Shown here piece by piece: positions 38,302 to 49,560 of a stretch of DNA of 64,000 bases. The notes under the pieces were generated by a model. That model was not told the origin of the DNA. It did no database searches and saw nothing but the letters and a program-made list of their open reading frames with translations. The stretch lies in the NCBI GenBank assembly GCA_933228675.1, contig OW121741.1:41340580-41404579 (forward strand). Direction: 5' to 3'. The DNA comes from Stomorhina lunata. Its lineage: Eukaryota; Arthropoda; Insecta; Diptera; Rhiniidae. The position numbers were made by a program, and so were the translations under genes. Numbering within the stretch: the first letter of the stretch is position 1; the number at the start of each line of letters is the position of its first letter.

Positions 38302-39066
38302 GTATATATCTTTTCAGCCTAGTTTCCTCGAGTGTTCCTTTAAAAATCGCTCTAAACAATACAATAGTTCAAAAGCAAATATTTTCTACCAATTTGAGTG
38401 AATACAATTTTTGTTTCAGCTTCAGCAAAATAAAGCAAGCAACTCAATATTTTCAGAATAACAATAAATGCGGAAGCACTCAAGAAAGTAAATGTTTTAC
38501 AAAAAAAAAAATAAAAGAAATGAAATTTTATAAACACAACAAAGAACTATAATAAAACGTTTTAAAAAGCCAATGAGAATAAAATGTAGGGAAAAAATGG
38601 AATAAAAATATGGAACTGAATACACTTAAATTATAGGGCACACGCACATTCAAATGTTAAAGCATTGTAGGAGCATGTAGTTTAAATTTTATGCATATAT
38701 GTAGAAATATAATATTAAAGACTTAAAGACACACATATACATTTTCATATTTATACAATAGAAACAGGGACCAGTAGCTGTTACCCGTTAGTTTCTGGTA
38801 TCAGAAGTATAGTTGTAGTATTATTTCCCGAAAATCTAAAATCTAGTTTATATACATCTATTTATGACCAAATTTCAATAGCTAATGCTCAAGGAGCATA
38901 CGACTTATCGTGAAGCTTTATAACAACGAATTTCTTTCACCAGGCTTCCTTGGTCGTCCTTACAGGAGAAGATACAACTGCCAAACCATAAATTGGTGTT
39001 TAACTTTTTGGTATACATCTTTATACATCTTAATTTCCCTTAACACACGTCTCTCCATTTCTTTAT
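38302..39066. other. AT-rich sequence without a recognised gene
   Basis: A 97-codon frame at 38259-38552 on the plus strand is low in complexity and partly overlaps the flank repeat. The 38910-39060 stretch has slightly higher GC but no motif I can name. Confidence 0.45.
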
Positions 39067-39260
39067 TATACCCTTTACCACCACATGTAGGTATTATATT
39101 GTATTATAAGTTTGTGCTAATGTATGTAACGCATAGAAATATTTGTCTTAGAACCACCTTTTAGTATACCAATAGGCTTAGAATCACTTTTTGAGTCGAT
39201 TTAGCAATGTCAGTCCGTCCGTCCGCCTGGCTGCACGGCTGGCTGGCCCATTATGGTATA
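39067..39260 (+). mobile_element. HINE-A 5' fragment
   Basis: TATACCCTTTACCACC, 'taagtttgtgctaatgtatg', 'accttttagtataccaatag' and the GTCC-rich GTCCGTCCGCCTGGC are the HINE-A 5' module. It breaks off in unrelated sequence at about 39260. Confidence 0.6.
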
Positions 39261-39596
39261 TCTGCAGCAAAAAAGGCAGTTTTTGACTATCACTTTTCTA
39301 AAATCTAATAATGCCATTTTAAAGAGAAGAATCTGACAATCAAAAATCTGTATTTTTTTTCCTAAAATATGTATATATATATAGAAAAAATCGGTTGAAG
39401 TCAGCTGAATATTGTGAAACAAAAATTGATGGTAAAATTATTGAAATTTAAAGACTTTTGTATCAAAGATATTTTAACTGGCAAAATGTAGGTATCAATT
39501 TTATTTAGGTCTTTTCTTTGCTTATAATAAAAAAGCATTACATATATTCAGGCTTAAATTTTTAATCAAATTGCAGTTATTATGATCTTTTTATAC

Positions 39597-39786
39597 TAAA
39601 ATATTTTTAAATGTTGAACTATAAAGCTACGGCAACCGAATTTAGTCCAAAGGTTTTACCAACAATACCAATTAGCTTAGCGATTTTTCATTAGCTGCAA
39701 ACTTGTAGATATATGAGGTATTTAACACAACTTGATGGTGGGTATATAAGATTCGGCACAGCCGAATATAACACTCTTATTTGTTT
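39597..39786 (+). mobile_element. HINE-B 3' fragment
   Basis: Carries 'aatgttgaactataaagcta', GATGGTGGGTATATAAG, hairpin ATTCGGCACAGCCGAAT and CTCTTATTTGTT, the standard HINE-B 3' end. It lies between the two HINE-A pieces. Confidence 0.65.
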
Positions 39787-40063
39787 ATGTTCAAATAACA
39801 TTATCTTGAGATTTACGAAGTACCTCTAGGAGTCTACGGATTTCAATAAAAATTACTAGAGTTCTTTCTTAGATCATTCATATAAGACTCTCATATAAGT
39901 CCAAATGACGGAATCAGCTCAAATCTATAAGTTTAGAGAAAATTTTTGTATGATGGCAAAATTTAGCAAATATTTCTCTTTATTTAGGGAAAAGAACACC
40001 TTTGATCTTAGTGGTGAACGGTATCGTAAGGTCGGGCTTGACCGACTATAGCACTTTCTTGTT
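39787..40063 (+). mobile_element. HINE-A 3' fragment
   Basis: Ends with the HINE-A hairpin GTCGGGCTTGACCGAC, TATAGCACTTTC and TTGTT. Upstream it shares 'atttagcaaatatttctctt' with the element at 11215. Together with 39067-39260 it may be one HINE-A copy broken by other sequence, including a HINE-B piece. Confidence 0.6.
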
Positions 40064-40260
40064 TTTTTTTTCGGAATAAGCATTTTTCTACCCTCCTTTT
40101 CTCTTTATATCTTTCTAAAGTTCTGCTGTAATAACCAATAGTACTATAATTTTCTCCAGTGATGTAGCTAACATCCACATCTCTTTTGAACTGTAGGGAG
40201 CCAAAGAGTAAACTATTGCCTCTAAATACAACAACAACGATAACTCTGTTAAAACAGGAA

Positions 40261-41068
40261 CCCAGCTAGCAGTTTGGTGATTGTTGACGATAATATCAGC
40301 AAAATTAGTTTTTTGGGATTCGTATAGATGATCAAAAACTGATTAATCAGTTTGCTGATCTAAAAAAGATTCTAAAAAGACTCCTAAAAACGCCTATAAA
40401 ACGACTAGGTTACAAAAGCATAAACAATTCTTACAGAATGCGTGCAGTCAAAATCTTATCGTGCGACTGTTTTTTATATTATATTAATCAGTTTGGTGAT
40501 CAAAAAAGACCACAAAAAGACTCAGAAAATACCTTGAAAGCGACTATTTGAAAGCAGAGCAACTAGTTAAAAGTGGCAAAAAAAATCTTGTAAAATGTGC
40601 GTAATATAACTATTTTAAGGAGATAAAAAAAAATGCCACAAAAAGACTCGTATCTCATTATGGGTGATGTGGCTTAGTTGGTTAGCACGTCTACTAATAA
40701 GCATAACATATCATATTCAGCAGCCTAGGTTCGATCCACGGTGTCGGCAACATCAATTTCTGTAATTATTAACTCAACTTCGCTGTTCTAAAAATAGATA
40801 TGACCTATTCTAAAAATAGATACTGTGTTAAATATTTATTCTTTTTTTCTTTTTTTTTAAATTCTGGCAAAATGTGTGCAGTCATATTCTAATCAGCAAA
40901 ACGAGTCATTAAAGACTCGTTTTGAAGAGTCGCATAAAGGGTACCATTTTCTCACACAAAAAGATCATTTCTGACTCATAAGTGATATCATAAATGATCA
41001 TTTTAATCGTGCAGTGAACTCAAAAAAGATTCATATTTGATTAAACTTTCCCAAAAATGCCAGCTGGG
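40261..41068. mobile_element. Non-autonomous element with CCCAGCTRGCA ends
   Basis: The left end CCCAGCTAGCA and right end TGCCAGCTGGG are inverted copies (one mismatch). Inside, a roughly 170-bp segment with 'aatcagtttg(c/g)tgatc' and 'aaaaagact' motifs is present twice (40340-40440 and 40485-40590), and an AACGAGTC ... GACTCGTT inverted pair lies near 40900. A tRNA-like sequence sits in the middle. No clear target duplication was found. The CCCAGC start is shared with the MITE at 5221. Confidence 0.5.
40663..40750 (+). ncRNA. tRNA-like sequence with A and B boxes (SINE head or tRNA pseudogene)
   Basis: TGGCTTAGTTGG at 40670-40681 matches the tRNA A box and GGTTCGATCC at 40728-40737 matches the B box. 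Between them TCTACTAATAAGC resembles an anticodon arm with loop CTAATAA, as in tRNA-Ile(AAU). About 20 extra bases follow the anticodon arm, and the acceptor strands (GGTGATG and TGTCGGC) do not pair well, so it is not a working tRNA. A T-rich run at 40842-40860 downstream could be a Pol III terminator, making a tRNA-derived SINE the likeliest reading. Only one copy was found in the window. Confidence 0.5.
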
Positions 41069-42008
41069 AATAACAAAGTAAAAGTAAAGAGCTTTCAAAT
41101 ACAAAAGCAAAACAATGCACATCATCATCATCAGAAGGTATTCTCGTTGTTGTGGAGAGCAACATCATCATCATCATCATCGACACCAACTCAAGAGCAA
41201 CTTTAACATTTCATCCAAAAAAAAAAAAACGTTTTGTTGTTGACGACAACATTACAATAGACCTTCATAAAAAAGTGTCAAATATCCTTTTATTTCAATT
41301 CTTCCTCCTTCGCACTTTTTTGTTATCATCCTTTATATATTTTAAAGGCATTTTATTTTTAAAAATCTTCTTTTTTATTGTTTTCTTCTTATTTCTTTTA
41401 TAAATAATAATAATACGATTTGATTTCTTAAATATAAGAAGATGATGCTGATGATGTCTTTTTTTATTCTTAGTAATAAAAAAAAGGAAGACAAAAAAGG
41501 AACGTTTGTCATAAGTGATGTCTTAGTACTTCGTCTGTAAAATGAATGACTGATATTTAATTTTTACAACTTAAACGGCATTGAAATGTAAATAAAATTT
41601 TATTTTTTGAAAAATACTAGAAATCTTTAATTTTATTATTTCTCTAAAATTTTTTTATAAAAAAAAGAAAATTGAATTCAAATAATTTTAAATTGTAAAA
41701 TCTTCAGAAAAATAAAATTTATAAAAAATTTAAGTAAATAAATATATACTCTTGTACAAATAGAATTATGTATGAACGTGCTAAATAAAATTGTAGACAA
41801 AAATAAATTTTCCACAAAAAACAGGAAGAGATTAGATTAAAAGACATGAAGGAAATTTAATCCTGACAAACTATTCATTTAAGCCAGATCAGAGAGAGAC
41901 AAACTTTAAGATAGAATTTAGTAAGCCAGGAAATTTAATATTTTTGGCATAAAATCATATCAAGAAAGCAGGCGGAAACAACAGATATATAATCTGGTTC
42001 TTAACAAA
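41069..42008. other. AT-rich sequence without a recognised gene
   Basis: CATCAT-type trinucleotide runs at 41118-41182 and long A/T runs. The 83-codon frame at 41152-41403 is low complexity (poly-I start, F/L-rich end) and not credible. Confidence 0.5.
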
Positions 42009-42351
42009 AACAAGTAAGAGTGTTATATTCGGCTGTGCCGAATCTTATATACTCCCCATCAAGTTGTGTTAAATTCAGAAACAGGGTGCAGCTAATTCAA
42101 AATCTGGACCAAAACTGAAAAAATCGCTAAGCTAATGCCGTAGCTTTATAGTTCAACATTTAAAAATATTTTAAATGGTTTCCCCAGTATTTACTTTGAT
42201 CAAAATTCGATCTCATAACCGGGTATAGTTTTACATTAATAAGTAGTTAAATACTTTTCGTTGTGATTAGGCTAAAGTTAGGCTAAACACGTTAATAGTA
42301 ATACGGCAGGTCCATATATTTCGTTAGGAGTTCCTAATGCATTCATCATAT

Positions 42352-45275
42352 CGCTCACTTACATGAATAGTGGCATAACTCAAAAAAAGCTGTTTCGAGA
42401 TAAATGCATTTTAAGTTTTCAAGTTAATATCACGCTCTATAGGACTTACAAAATCTCAAAATGTTCGCATATTTTAATGAAGAGTTTTGTATGTAAAACA
42501 TTAATTAAGAAATACCAGCGAAAATTATACAATTGTAGATTTTTCTGGAACAAAAACTGGAAGCTGTTTGAATTATGCCGTTCTTTTAGAAAAAAATATA
42601 GAATCTGAAGCGTCATATGTAAATAGGATTCATTATTGTTGAAATAAAAAACAATATTTTTGTAGTTATTTGCTTTTTATTTTAATAATATTTTTAAATT
42701 AAATTCATATTTTCTAAATTAATACAAAAACAAATTAATATAAAAAAAACTAGAGTTGGGTTCAAATATTAATTTAAAAGGCACACAGTTTTCACATAAT
42801 TTTAAATCAAGTAAGAGATAGAAAATAATTTTAATTCGTAAAAATTCTTTCACAAATTATCATAAAATGGTTTGTAAAAAAGTGGAATAAGATTCTTTTG
42901 GTGAATCGCGTTGAACTTTTAGTATTTTTACTTGCGAAAGCTTAAGATCTGTCATATTCAATGGACCGATGTCACTTGCCAGTTTCTTTAAGTCAAGAAA
43001 ATCTTCAAAACAAAGCTCGTTTACAATAAAAGGATGACCTGTTTTTTTTGCCGAACGAATTACTGAAACAAATGATTCAGTAGTATAAATCGGTCCACTT
43101 TTTAACATTCGCTTTGATTCGCGTTCAATTAAAGAGTGTGCGGAGTCCCCTTCGTTTTGTGTATGGCCTTTAATAAGATATTTGTGAGTAATTGATTTTA
43201 TACCTAAATATCGTACTGCGTATAAGTACATGGCTAACATAAACTTATTTTTCTGTTGTCCGGCACAATTATCCGAGTAAAAAATTAATTCGGAGTCATT
43301 ATTATTATGTAAATTCTTAATATATTGAAGTACACATGTACCCAACTCATTGACTCCACGGTGGCCATTAGCTTCATCCCAGACAAAACACTGACAATTG
43401 TTTGTTTTTATGTCATAGATGGTAAAATTAAAAACGTTTATTTTTGACTTATAGTAAAATGCAGAAACTTCGCCTTTGGGTAATTGCATCACTGCTTGTA
43501 GGTCATATACGGCCACAAATGAGTTTGTACTAGCTTTGTCTATATTTTTCTCCTCTCTTGACAAATCTTTTTCTTTCAAGTGATTTTCGTATGCTTCTTT
43601 ATGGCAAATTTTTTCTGACTCATCCATATTGCTGTAGGATACGCATTCTGTAAAAATATATAAAACTACAAAAAGGCTCATTTTTTTGTTTACACGCTTG
43701 CAAGTAGTCGTTATAAATGCTCCGAATCGTTTTATTTCCCTCAACAAAAGTTTTTGACGTGTTTTTAAGGGGATAGTGGCTCTCAATTTTGGGTATTTTA
43801 TCAATGAACTCCTTTACTCCAGCTTTTAATTTAGGATCAATTTTTTTGTGCTTGCAATGTTTGCCTCTTTGATCGGGTTCAAGTATTTGGTTTGCAATTT
43901 TTTCACGCTTCTGTATTACTGTTCTAATCCGACGATCGGTAATATCGAGGGTATTTTTAAAAAACAATTTACAAACGCGCACAGCTTCGCCATCCTTTTT
44001 AAAGAAAAATGCGTTATTGTTCATTCGGGGACATCTGGTACCCCCTAAACGCACATAACGATAAGGTGGTTCAATGATTTTCATACAAGTGTTAATGTAC
44101 TGTCTTTGCATTTCAATATCTGAAAGCTTCCAGTATGAGTCGAATAATTGTTTCCTTTCATTTTCATCAAATTTCTCACAACATTTATATCTACAAGTCT
44201 CCACACACGGGTTTCTCATTTGTCTTTTGGGCATTAGTTTTTTCTTCTTTGAGTTTGATTCGTAGGTTTCTCCGCTATTTCTCTTCTTTTTGTTGATGTT
44301 ACGTTTCCAGTTTTCTGGATTTTTTGCTCTTTTTCTACCTTTTTTTGTAGGGCTTAAGTTTGCTAAAGAAATTGACGTATTACCTGCTTTATATTGAGCA
44401 AATGCCGAACTAAAATTTGAAGGACCTGGCACATCATCAGATAAAATATTCGAAAATGCAGCTCTAAATGACGAGGCTAAAGTTGATTCCTCCGAAACTA
44501 TGTTGTCATTTGTTATATTAGTATTTTGTATAACACTACCACTTTCAGAAGAACTCGGCCGGAATGATTTATCAACAAGGGAGTCGTCACAATCTTCCGA
44601 AAATGAAGATGATGCAGACCAATTAATGTCTGTCATTTTTTTACATTAACTATAAAAAAAGTTATTATTAATCTACTGAACTATTTCTAAATACTGATAT
44701 TTTTTATCAACAATTCTGCTTTACTTTGTTTATTGCTATTATCATCAATTTTATCTCCAATAACGGTACATTGTTTAATAATTTAAAATGCTGACTTCTA
44801 GAAAACAAAAATGTTTATCATAAATAATGCACTAAAAATAAATACTTCTGTGGGCGACAATATTTTTTTCATAAAAAATGGCACTTTTTGTAATGATGCG
44901 AATTAGAATTATCTAAAATTTTCAAAAACCTAAATGTAACTCAAAATAATGTATTATAAAAGAAATTTTTGCGGATTATGAATATAAATACCTTTTCACA
45001 AATAAAGAAATAAAAAGAAATTTGTCAATATTTTAGAAACCAAATGATCTTTACGTGATGACAACCGCTGATTAACTAAATTATGTCATTTTTACAGATA
45101 AACAATGTTGAAAAAAATTAAATGGGTTAACGGTATTTTCTCTTCTAACTCGGAGAGTAAAGAAGATATGAACATGAAACAAATACACAATATAAAGAAC
45201 GATATGGGGAATAATTCTGTATCACTCATTCGAAAATAACGTTTTTTGAGTTATGCCACTATTCATGTAAGTGCG
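42352..45275 (-). mobile_element. Sola-like DNA transposon, nearly complete
   Basis: The ends are inverted repeats sharing at least 32 bp, beginning CACTTACATGAATAGTGGCA and ending in an A run (left at 42356-42387). ATAT occurs on both sides (42348-42351, 45276-45279), and the target in other HINE-B copies (GATGAATGCAT next to TATATA, about 21340) has a single ATAT, so a 4-bp duplication is shown directly. A 4-bp duplication is what is known for the Sola superfamily. The two outermost bases differ slightly between ends (CGCTCAC versus CGCAC). It carries one transposase gene, on the minus strand. Confidence 0.75.
42860..44636 (-). pseudogene. Sola-like transposase with one frameshift
   Basis: Two overlapping minus-strand frames together give about 590 residues. 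The first (44636-43620, 338 codons from ATG) has an acidic, serine-rich N-terminus, a basic KKGRKRAKNPENWKRN stretch (possible nuclear signal), a CRYKCCEKF cysteine cluster, and RVCKLFFKNTLDITDRRIRT. The second (used from about 43650 to 42860) has the catalytic-looking core: VYDLQ (Asp), FYSDNCAGQQKN (Asp), and GHTQNEGDSAHSLIE (Glu/His rich), the likely DDE set. The switch of frame falls near 43650, where a small deletion seems to have removed a few residues. A spliced intron was considered, but obvious donor/acceptor pairs give a stop or a 28-nt intron. The Sola assignment is from motif recognition plus the 4-bp target duplication. Confidence 0.7.
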
Positions 45276-47670
45276 ATATATAAAGTCTGGGCTGAACATT
45301 GATTGATGCCTATCTAATTTCATAGGTGCAATCTTAATATAATGAATGTAACTCCAAATCTTTTTGATTGTAGATATAAAAAGGGGATGTTATATATATA
45401 AGAATTATAGCCAAATGTTGACCGATATATATATAGAGCTTATTCTTGCAAAATTTAGTGGCCATAGCTATCATAGTTTCCAATTTAATAGCTTTTAACT
45501 GGCCTTTGCTAAAATTTTTGGTTTCCGTGAGTGTTTTTTATATGAAAGCTAAAGTCAAATATGGACTGATTCCTATCAAATTTGATAAGCTGATCAAAAA
45601 TTGCATAAAACTTCCCTATTTTAAATTTAATCGTCATAACTATTACAATTGTATTCAATTTATCAGCATTAATGTGTTTCCCGGGGCGGGATTATATGGG
45701 AGCTCTAACTAAATTTGAACCGATTTTATCCATTTTCAACACACATCTTTTTCAAGATATCCAAAATACTTAAGTTAAATTTTGTCACTCTAGCTCTTTT
45801 CGTTAAGGCGCTATCGTGCTTTTATCTGACGGGCAGACGGACATAAATCCCCTTTTCTTTTTGAATTTTCGTGATTTCGTAAGTTTTTTATATGGGAGCT
45901 AGGTCAAATGGTAACCGATTGCGACAAAATTTTGCGCACTGGCTGGCATTGATATAAGACTTTCTTGTGCCAAATTAAGTGGTTATATCTGTTACACTTT
46001 TATTTTATTGGCATTTAAGTGTATTTTAGGTGAAATTTAGGCTGTTTTCGTAAGTTTTTTGTATGGGAGCTATGGCTAAATGTGAACCGATTTTTATGAA
46101 ATTTTACACGCTGCCTACGGCTAATGTAAAACTTCTATACACCAAATTTTATCATCATAACTGCTATAATTTGTCATTTATTAACAAATAAGCGATTAGC
46201 CTAGACGAGGTTATACGGGAGCTATGATCAAATGTGAACCGATTTTGCCCAATTTCAATACCAAAATTTTCTCAGAGATGCAGAATATTTTTACTAAGTT
46301 TCAGTGAGCTAGCTCCTTTCGTTTAGGCGTTATCGTGATTTCAACAGACAGACTAACAGACAGACAGACGGATATCGCTCAATCGTCTTAGAATTTCATA
46401 AGGATTCAGAATGAATATCGTTTTTGCTTTTTGAGCCAATATTAAGGAAATTTCAAACGGAATGACAATCTCAATTTACCTTCCATTCTTTTTGATGGTG
46501 GATATAAAAAGTGGATGTTATATATATATAAAATTATAGCCAAATGTTGACCGATTGTAACAAAATTACACACTGACTGGAATTTATATAGAGCTTATTA
46601 TTGCAAAATTTAGTGGCCATAGCTATCATAGTTTCTAACTTAATATCTTTTAACTGACCTTTGCTACATTTATTTTGGTTTCGGGAAGTATTTTTTATAT
46701 GAAAGCTATAGTCATATATGGACAGATTCCTATAAAATTTGATATACTGATCAATAGTTGCTTAAAATTTCTCTATTTTAAATTTAGTTGTCATAGCAAT
46801 TACAATTGTATTCAATTTATCAGCATTAATGTGTTTCCCGTGACGGGGTTATATGGGGGCTCTAACTAAATGTAAACCGATTTCGCCCATTTTCAGTACA
46901 CAACTGATGTTACATATCAAAAATACTTTGGTGCAATTTTGTCTCTCTAGCTCTTGTAGTTAAGGAGCTATCGCGCTTTTATCTGACTGACAGACGGACA
47001 TAGACCCCCTTTTCATTTTGTATTTTTGTGTTTCCGTAAGTTTTTTATATGGGAGCTATGGTCAAATGGTGACCGATTGTGACAAAATTTTGCACACTGG
47101 CTGGTATTCACATAAGACTTTCTTGTGCTAAATGTGGCCAACGCTATTACAGTTTATCATGTATTGTCATTTAAATGAATTTCAGGTGGAATTTAGGCTG
47201 TTTTCGTAAGTTTTTTTATATGCGAGCTATGGTTAAATGTGAACCGATTTTGATGATGAAATTTTATATGCTGCCTAGTGCTTATGTAAAACTTCTTCTA
47301 CCAAATTTTGTCATCATAGCTGTTATAAATTGTCATTTATTAGCAAATAAACCATTAGACGAGGTTATACTGGACCTATGGTCAAATGTTAATCGATTTT
47401 GCCCATTTTCAATACCAAAATTTTCTCATAGATGAAGAATGTTTTTACTAAGTTTCAGTTGAGCTAGCTCCTTTCGTTTAGGCGTTATCGTGATTTCAAC
47501 AGACAGACAGACGGACATCGCTCAATCGTCTTCGAATTTTATAAGGATTCAGAATAATTAAAAACGGAATTACAATCTCAATATGCCCCCATTCTTTTTG
47601 ATGGTGGGTATAAAAAAAGCTTTAATTTTTAAAAAGCTTTTCATTTTTTTGAGATGAAAGGCGAACGAGC

Positions 47671-47890
47671 GTGTCTAATAAGGTCATAAAGCTGCCGAAA
47701 TAAATCGAAGCGTAAATCTTTTTAAAACCTTAAATAAATTTATCAATCATATGACGGCATCTGGAAAGCCAATAATAAACGGGTCTAACAAGGTCAGAAA
47801 GCTGCCGAAATAAACCAAAGCGTAAATCTTTACAAAACCATAAATAAATTGATCAAACATATGACGTCATCTGGGAAGCCAAAAATGAAC
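47671..47890 (+). repeat. 110-bp tandem duplication upstream of RTE2 copy a
   Basis: Two units (47671-47780, 47781-47890) share AAGCTGCCGAAATAAA, AAGCGTAAATCTTT and 'catatgacg(g/t)catctgg' at about 88% identity. It may belong to the 5' untranslated region of the LINE that starts just downstream. Confidence 0.6.
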
Positions 47891-47989
47891 GACCGGGGGG
47901 AACTTTAACATCTAGAGCAGCCCAACAATTGCAGTACTATGTCTGAGTATTTTACGAAAATGTGCTCCGAAAATATAACCATCGAGAAG

Positions 47990-49175
47990 AAGGGATATTT
48001 TCCTATACATAAAAAATATGTGCCGAACGTTCCCCCATAAGAACGATAAAAACATAGGTCTATTACGTTGGTCTAGTCCCCCACTCCTGGAAAAAAAAAC
48101 TAACTATGAAAAAGCAAGAAAGAACTAAAACGGCCCCCTTATGTTGACGACTATGGCAAACGAAAAAAGGACCATGATTTAAGGATCAGCACCTGGAACA
48201 TACGAACCCTCTACAGAGGAGGTGCTCTGATCCAGTTGATAGATGTTCTCGATAAATATAAATGTTATCTGACTGCTATCCAAGAATTAAGATGGAATGG
48301 CCATAGCGTCGCTAAGACACCAAAAGGTGACCTATATTACAGCTGTCATGAGAGTAGGTATGAATTTGTTTGCGGATTCATAGTTAGCGAAAAAATGCGT
48401 AACCGAGTCTCTAGATTCACCCCAGTTAACGAAAGATTAGCAACAATACGTGTCAAAGCAACATATTTCTATCTGAGTTTAATTTGTGCTCACGCTCCCA
48501 CAGAGGAGACAGATGAAGAAGCCTTTTATGAATAAGAATTTTAACGCAAAGATTAGACGGGAAAGTTGCTTTGAGCCCTCTGTTGGTAAATTCAGCCTCC
48601 ACAACGTAACATCTGACAACAGGTTGTTCTCATTTGCAGCTCTTCGAAATATATAGTAGCACCAGATTTTAACAGCGTAGAATACACAAAACTACGTGAG
48701 TGTCTCCCAATCAAATGACAAAAAAATTAAATAGACCATATTGGAGTTGACGGAAGGCTCATTAAGCGTATTGGATGTGCGTGCAATTCACCCAAGTATG
48801 TCGCAAAACATGCAGACGGAATCGCAAAGGAAATTTAACATCACCAAGCTACAATCCCATCAAGTTGCCACAGATTACTCGCGACGAACAACTCGGAGAA
48901 CATATTTCTACTCCCAACGACATTAGCGCTCTATGGCAACATATTGCCAACTCTAACCGCTGAAAACTGTATTGGAGTTCCAAACCCCTCTTCCAAAAAT
49001 CTCTTGGTATGACGAGGAGTGCCGTGATGCCACTGCTGCTAAAAATACAGCCAACAGGGTAACCATGCAGTCAGTAGTTACTCGTCGAACTTTAGAAAGA
49101 AAGAGAGAAAGAAACGCCTATTCCGAAGAAAAATGAGCAAAATGGAAAGACATATGTTCGAGGAGATTGATACTG
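47990..49175 (+). pseudogene. Second RTE-like LINE family (RTE2), copy a, endonuclease part
   Basis: After a leader shared with copy b (ACGTTCCCCCATAAGAA, 'ctatggcaaacgaaaaaagg') comes an AP-endonuclease domain: ISTWNIRTLYRGGALIQLID, then LTAIQELRWNGH (catalytic Glu), YYSCHESRYEFVCGFIVSEK, NERLATIRVK and ICAHAPTEETDEE, ending at a stop at about 48535. Further pieces follow in other frames (FNAKIRRESCF, KFSLHNVTSDNRLFSF, and the linker AVTRRTLERK near 49075). The RT is missing; the copy ends at about 49175, where another transposon remnant begins. Dead element. The clade is probably RTE-like; a related APE-type clade is possible. Confidence 0.7.
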
Positions 49176-49181
49176 ATAAGG

Positions 49182-49560
49182 GGGTTTTCAATAAGAGCGC
49201 TACAAAAGTTTTTTTTCTAAATAAATTAAAAATAGTTTTGGATATCAATAAAATTCTTTATTCAAATAAAAGCAAGTTTGATGCCATTATGTATGGAACT
49301 CGATTTCCATTTCATGGCCACCACGGGCATGCTTGCAGAAGTCCAGACGCTGAACCCATTTCGACGGTTTTGAAGCATAAATTGACCGATACTGCTGCAA
49401 TTTCAGGTTCGATACTCGTACGAATTTCATCAATCGTCGCTGGCTTGTTGGCATAGGACCATTTTGTGAGATAACACGTTCCCCAAACTTGATTTTATTG
49501 ACCAGAAATGAGTCTCATCGCTGAAGATGATTTGCGCTCTTAACGTTGAGGCCATTGACT
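49182..49560 (-). pseudogene. Tc1/mariner-superfamily transposase remnant
   Basis: The minus-strand reading has IFSDETHFWS near 49530, then IDEIRTSIEPEIAAVSVNLC, and in a shifted frame KWVQRLDFCKHARGGHEME followed by TAA at about 49287. The usual central part, including the middle catalytic motif, is absent, so more than half the domain is deleted. GGGGGTTTTCAATAAGAGCG at 49181 may be the transposon's outer end. The FSDE.HFW motif and RGGH C-terminus are typical of insect IS630/Tc1/mariner-type transposases. Confidence 0.55.

Larger units (their letters stand above)
42009..47612 (-). mobile_element. HINE-B element, inverted, split by the Sola-like transposon
   Basis: Starts with AACAAGTAAGAG, then hairpin ATTCGGCTGTGCCGAAT and CTTATATAC, the inverse of the 3' end. 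It runs to GATGGTGGGTATA at 47600-47612, with a second internal 5' module end near 46495-46510 (GATGGTGGATATAAAAAG). Without the 2.9-kb insert it is about 2.7 kb, matching the long form at 31.7-34.7 kb. Several 64-88 codon frames inside repeat across copies but are translations of the recurrent phrases. Confidence 0.7.

Noticed and set aside
41152..41403. 83-codon frame starting near a CATCAT run
   Set aside because: Poly-isoleucine start and F/L-rich end come from simple sequence.
42363..42608. 81-codon frame at the left end of the Sola-like element
   Set aside because: Begins inside the terminal inverted repeat on the strand opposite the transposase and shows no motif.
43620..43700. Intron within the Sola-like transposase
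   Set aside because: Available GT...AG pairs either create a stop codon or give a 28-nt intron; a frameshift is simpler. Kept as a finding to check.
45446..45712. 88-codon frame repeated at 20913, 33868 and 52432 with similar protein
   Set aside because: Similarity follows from homologous non-coding HINE-B sequence; frames differ in start, lack conserved ends, and include the recurrent DNA phrases.
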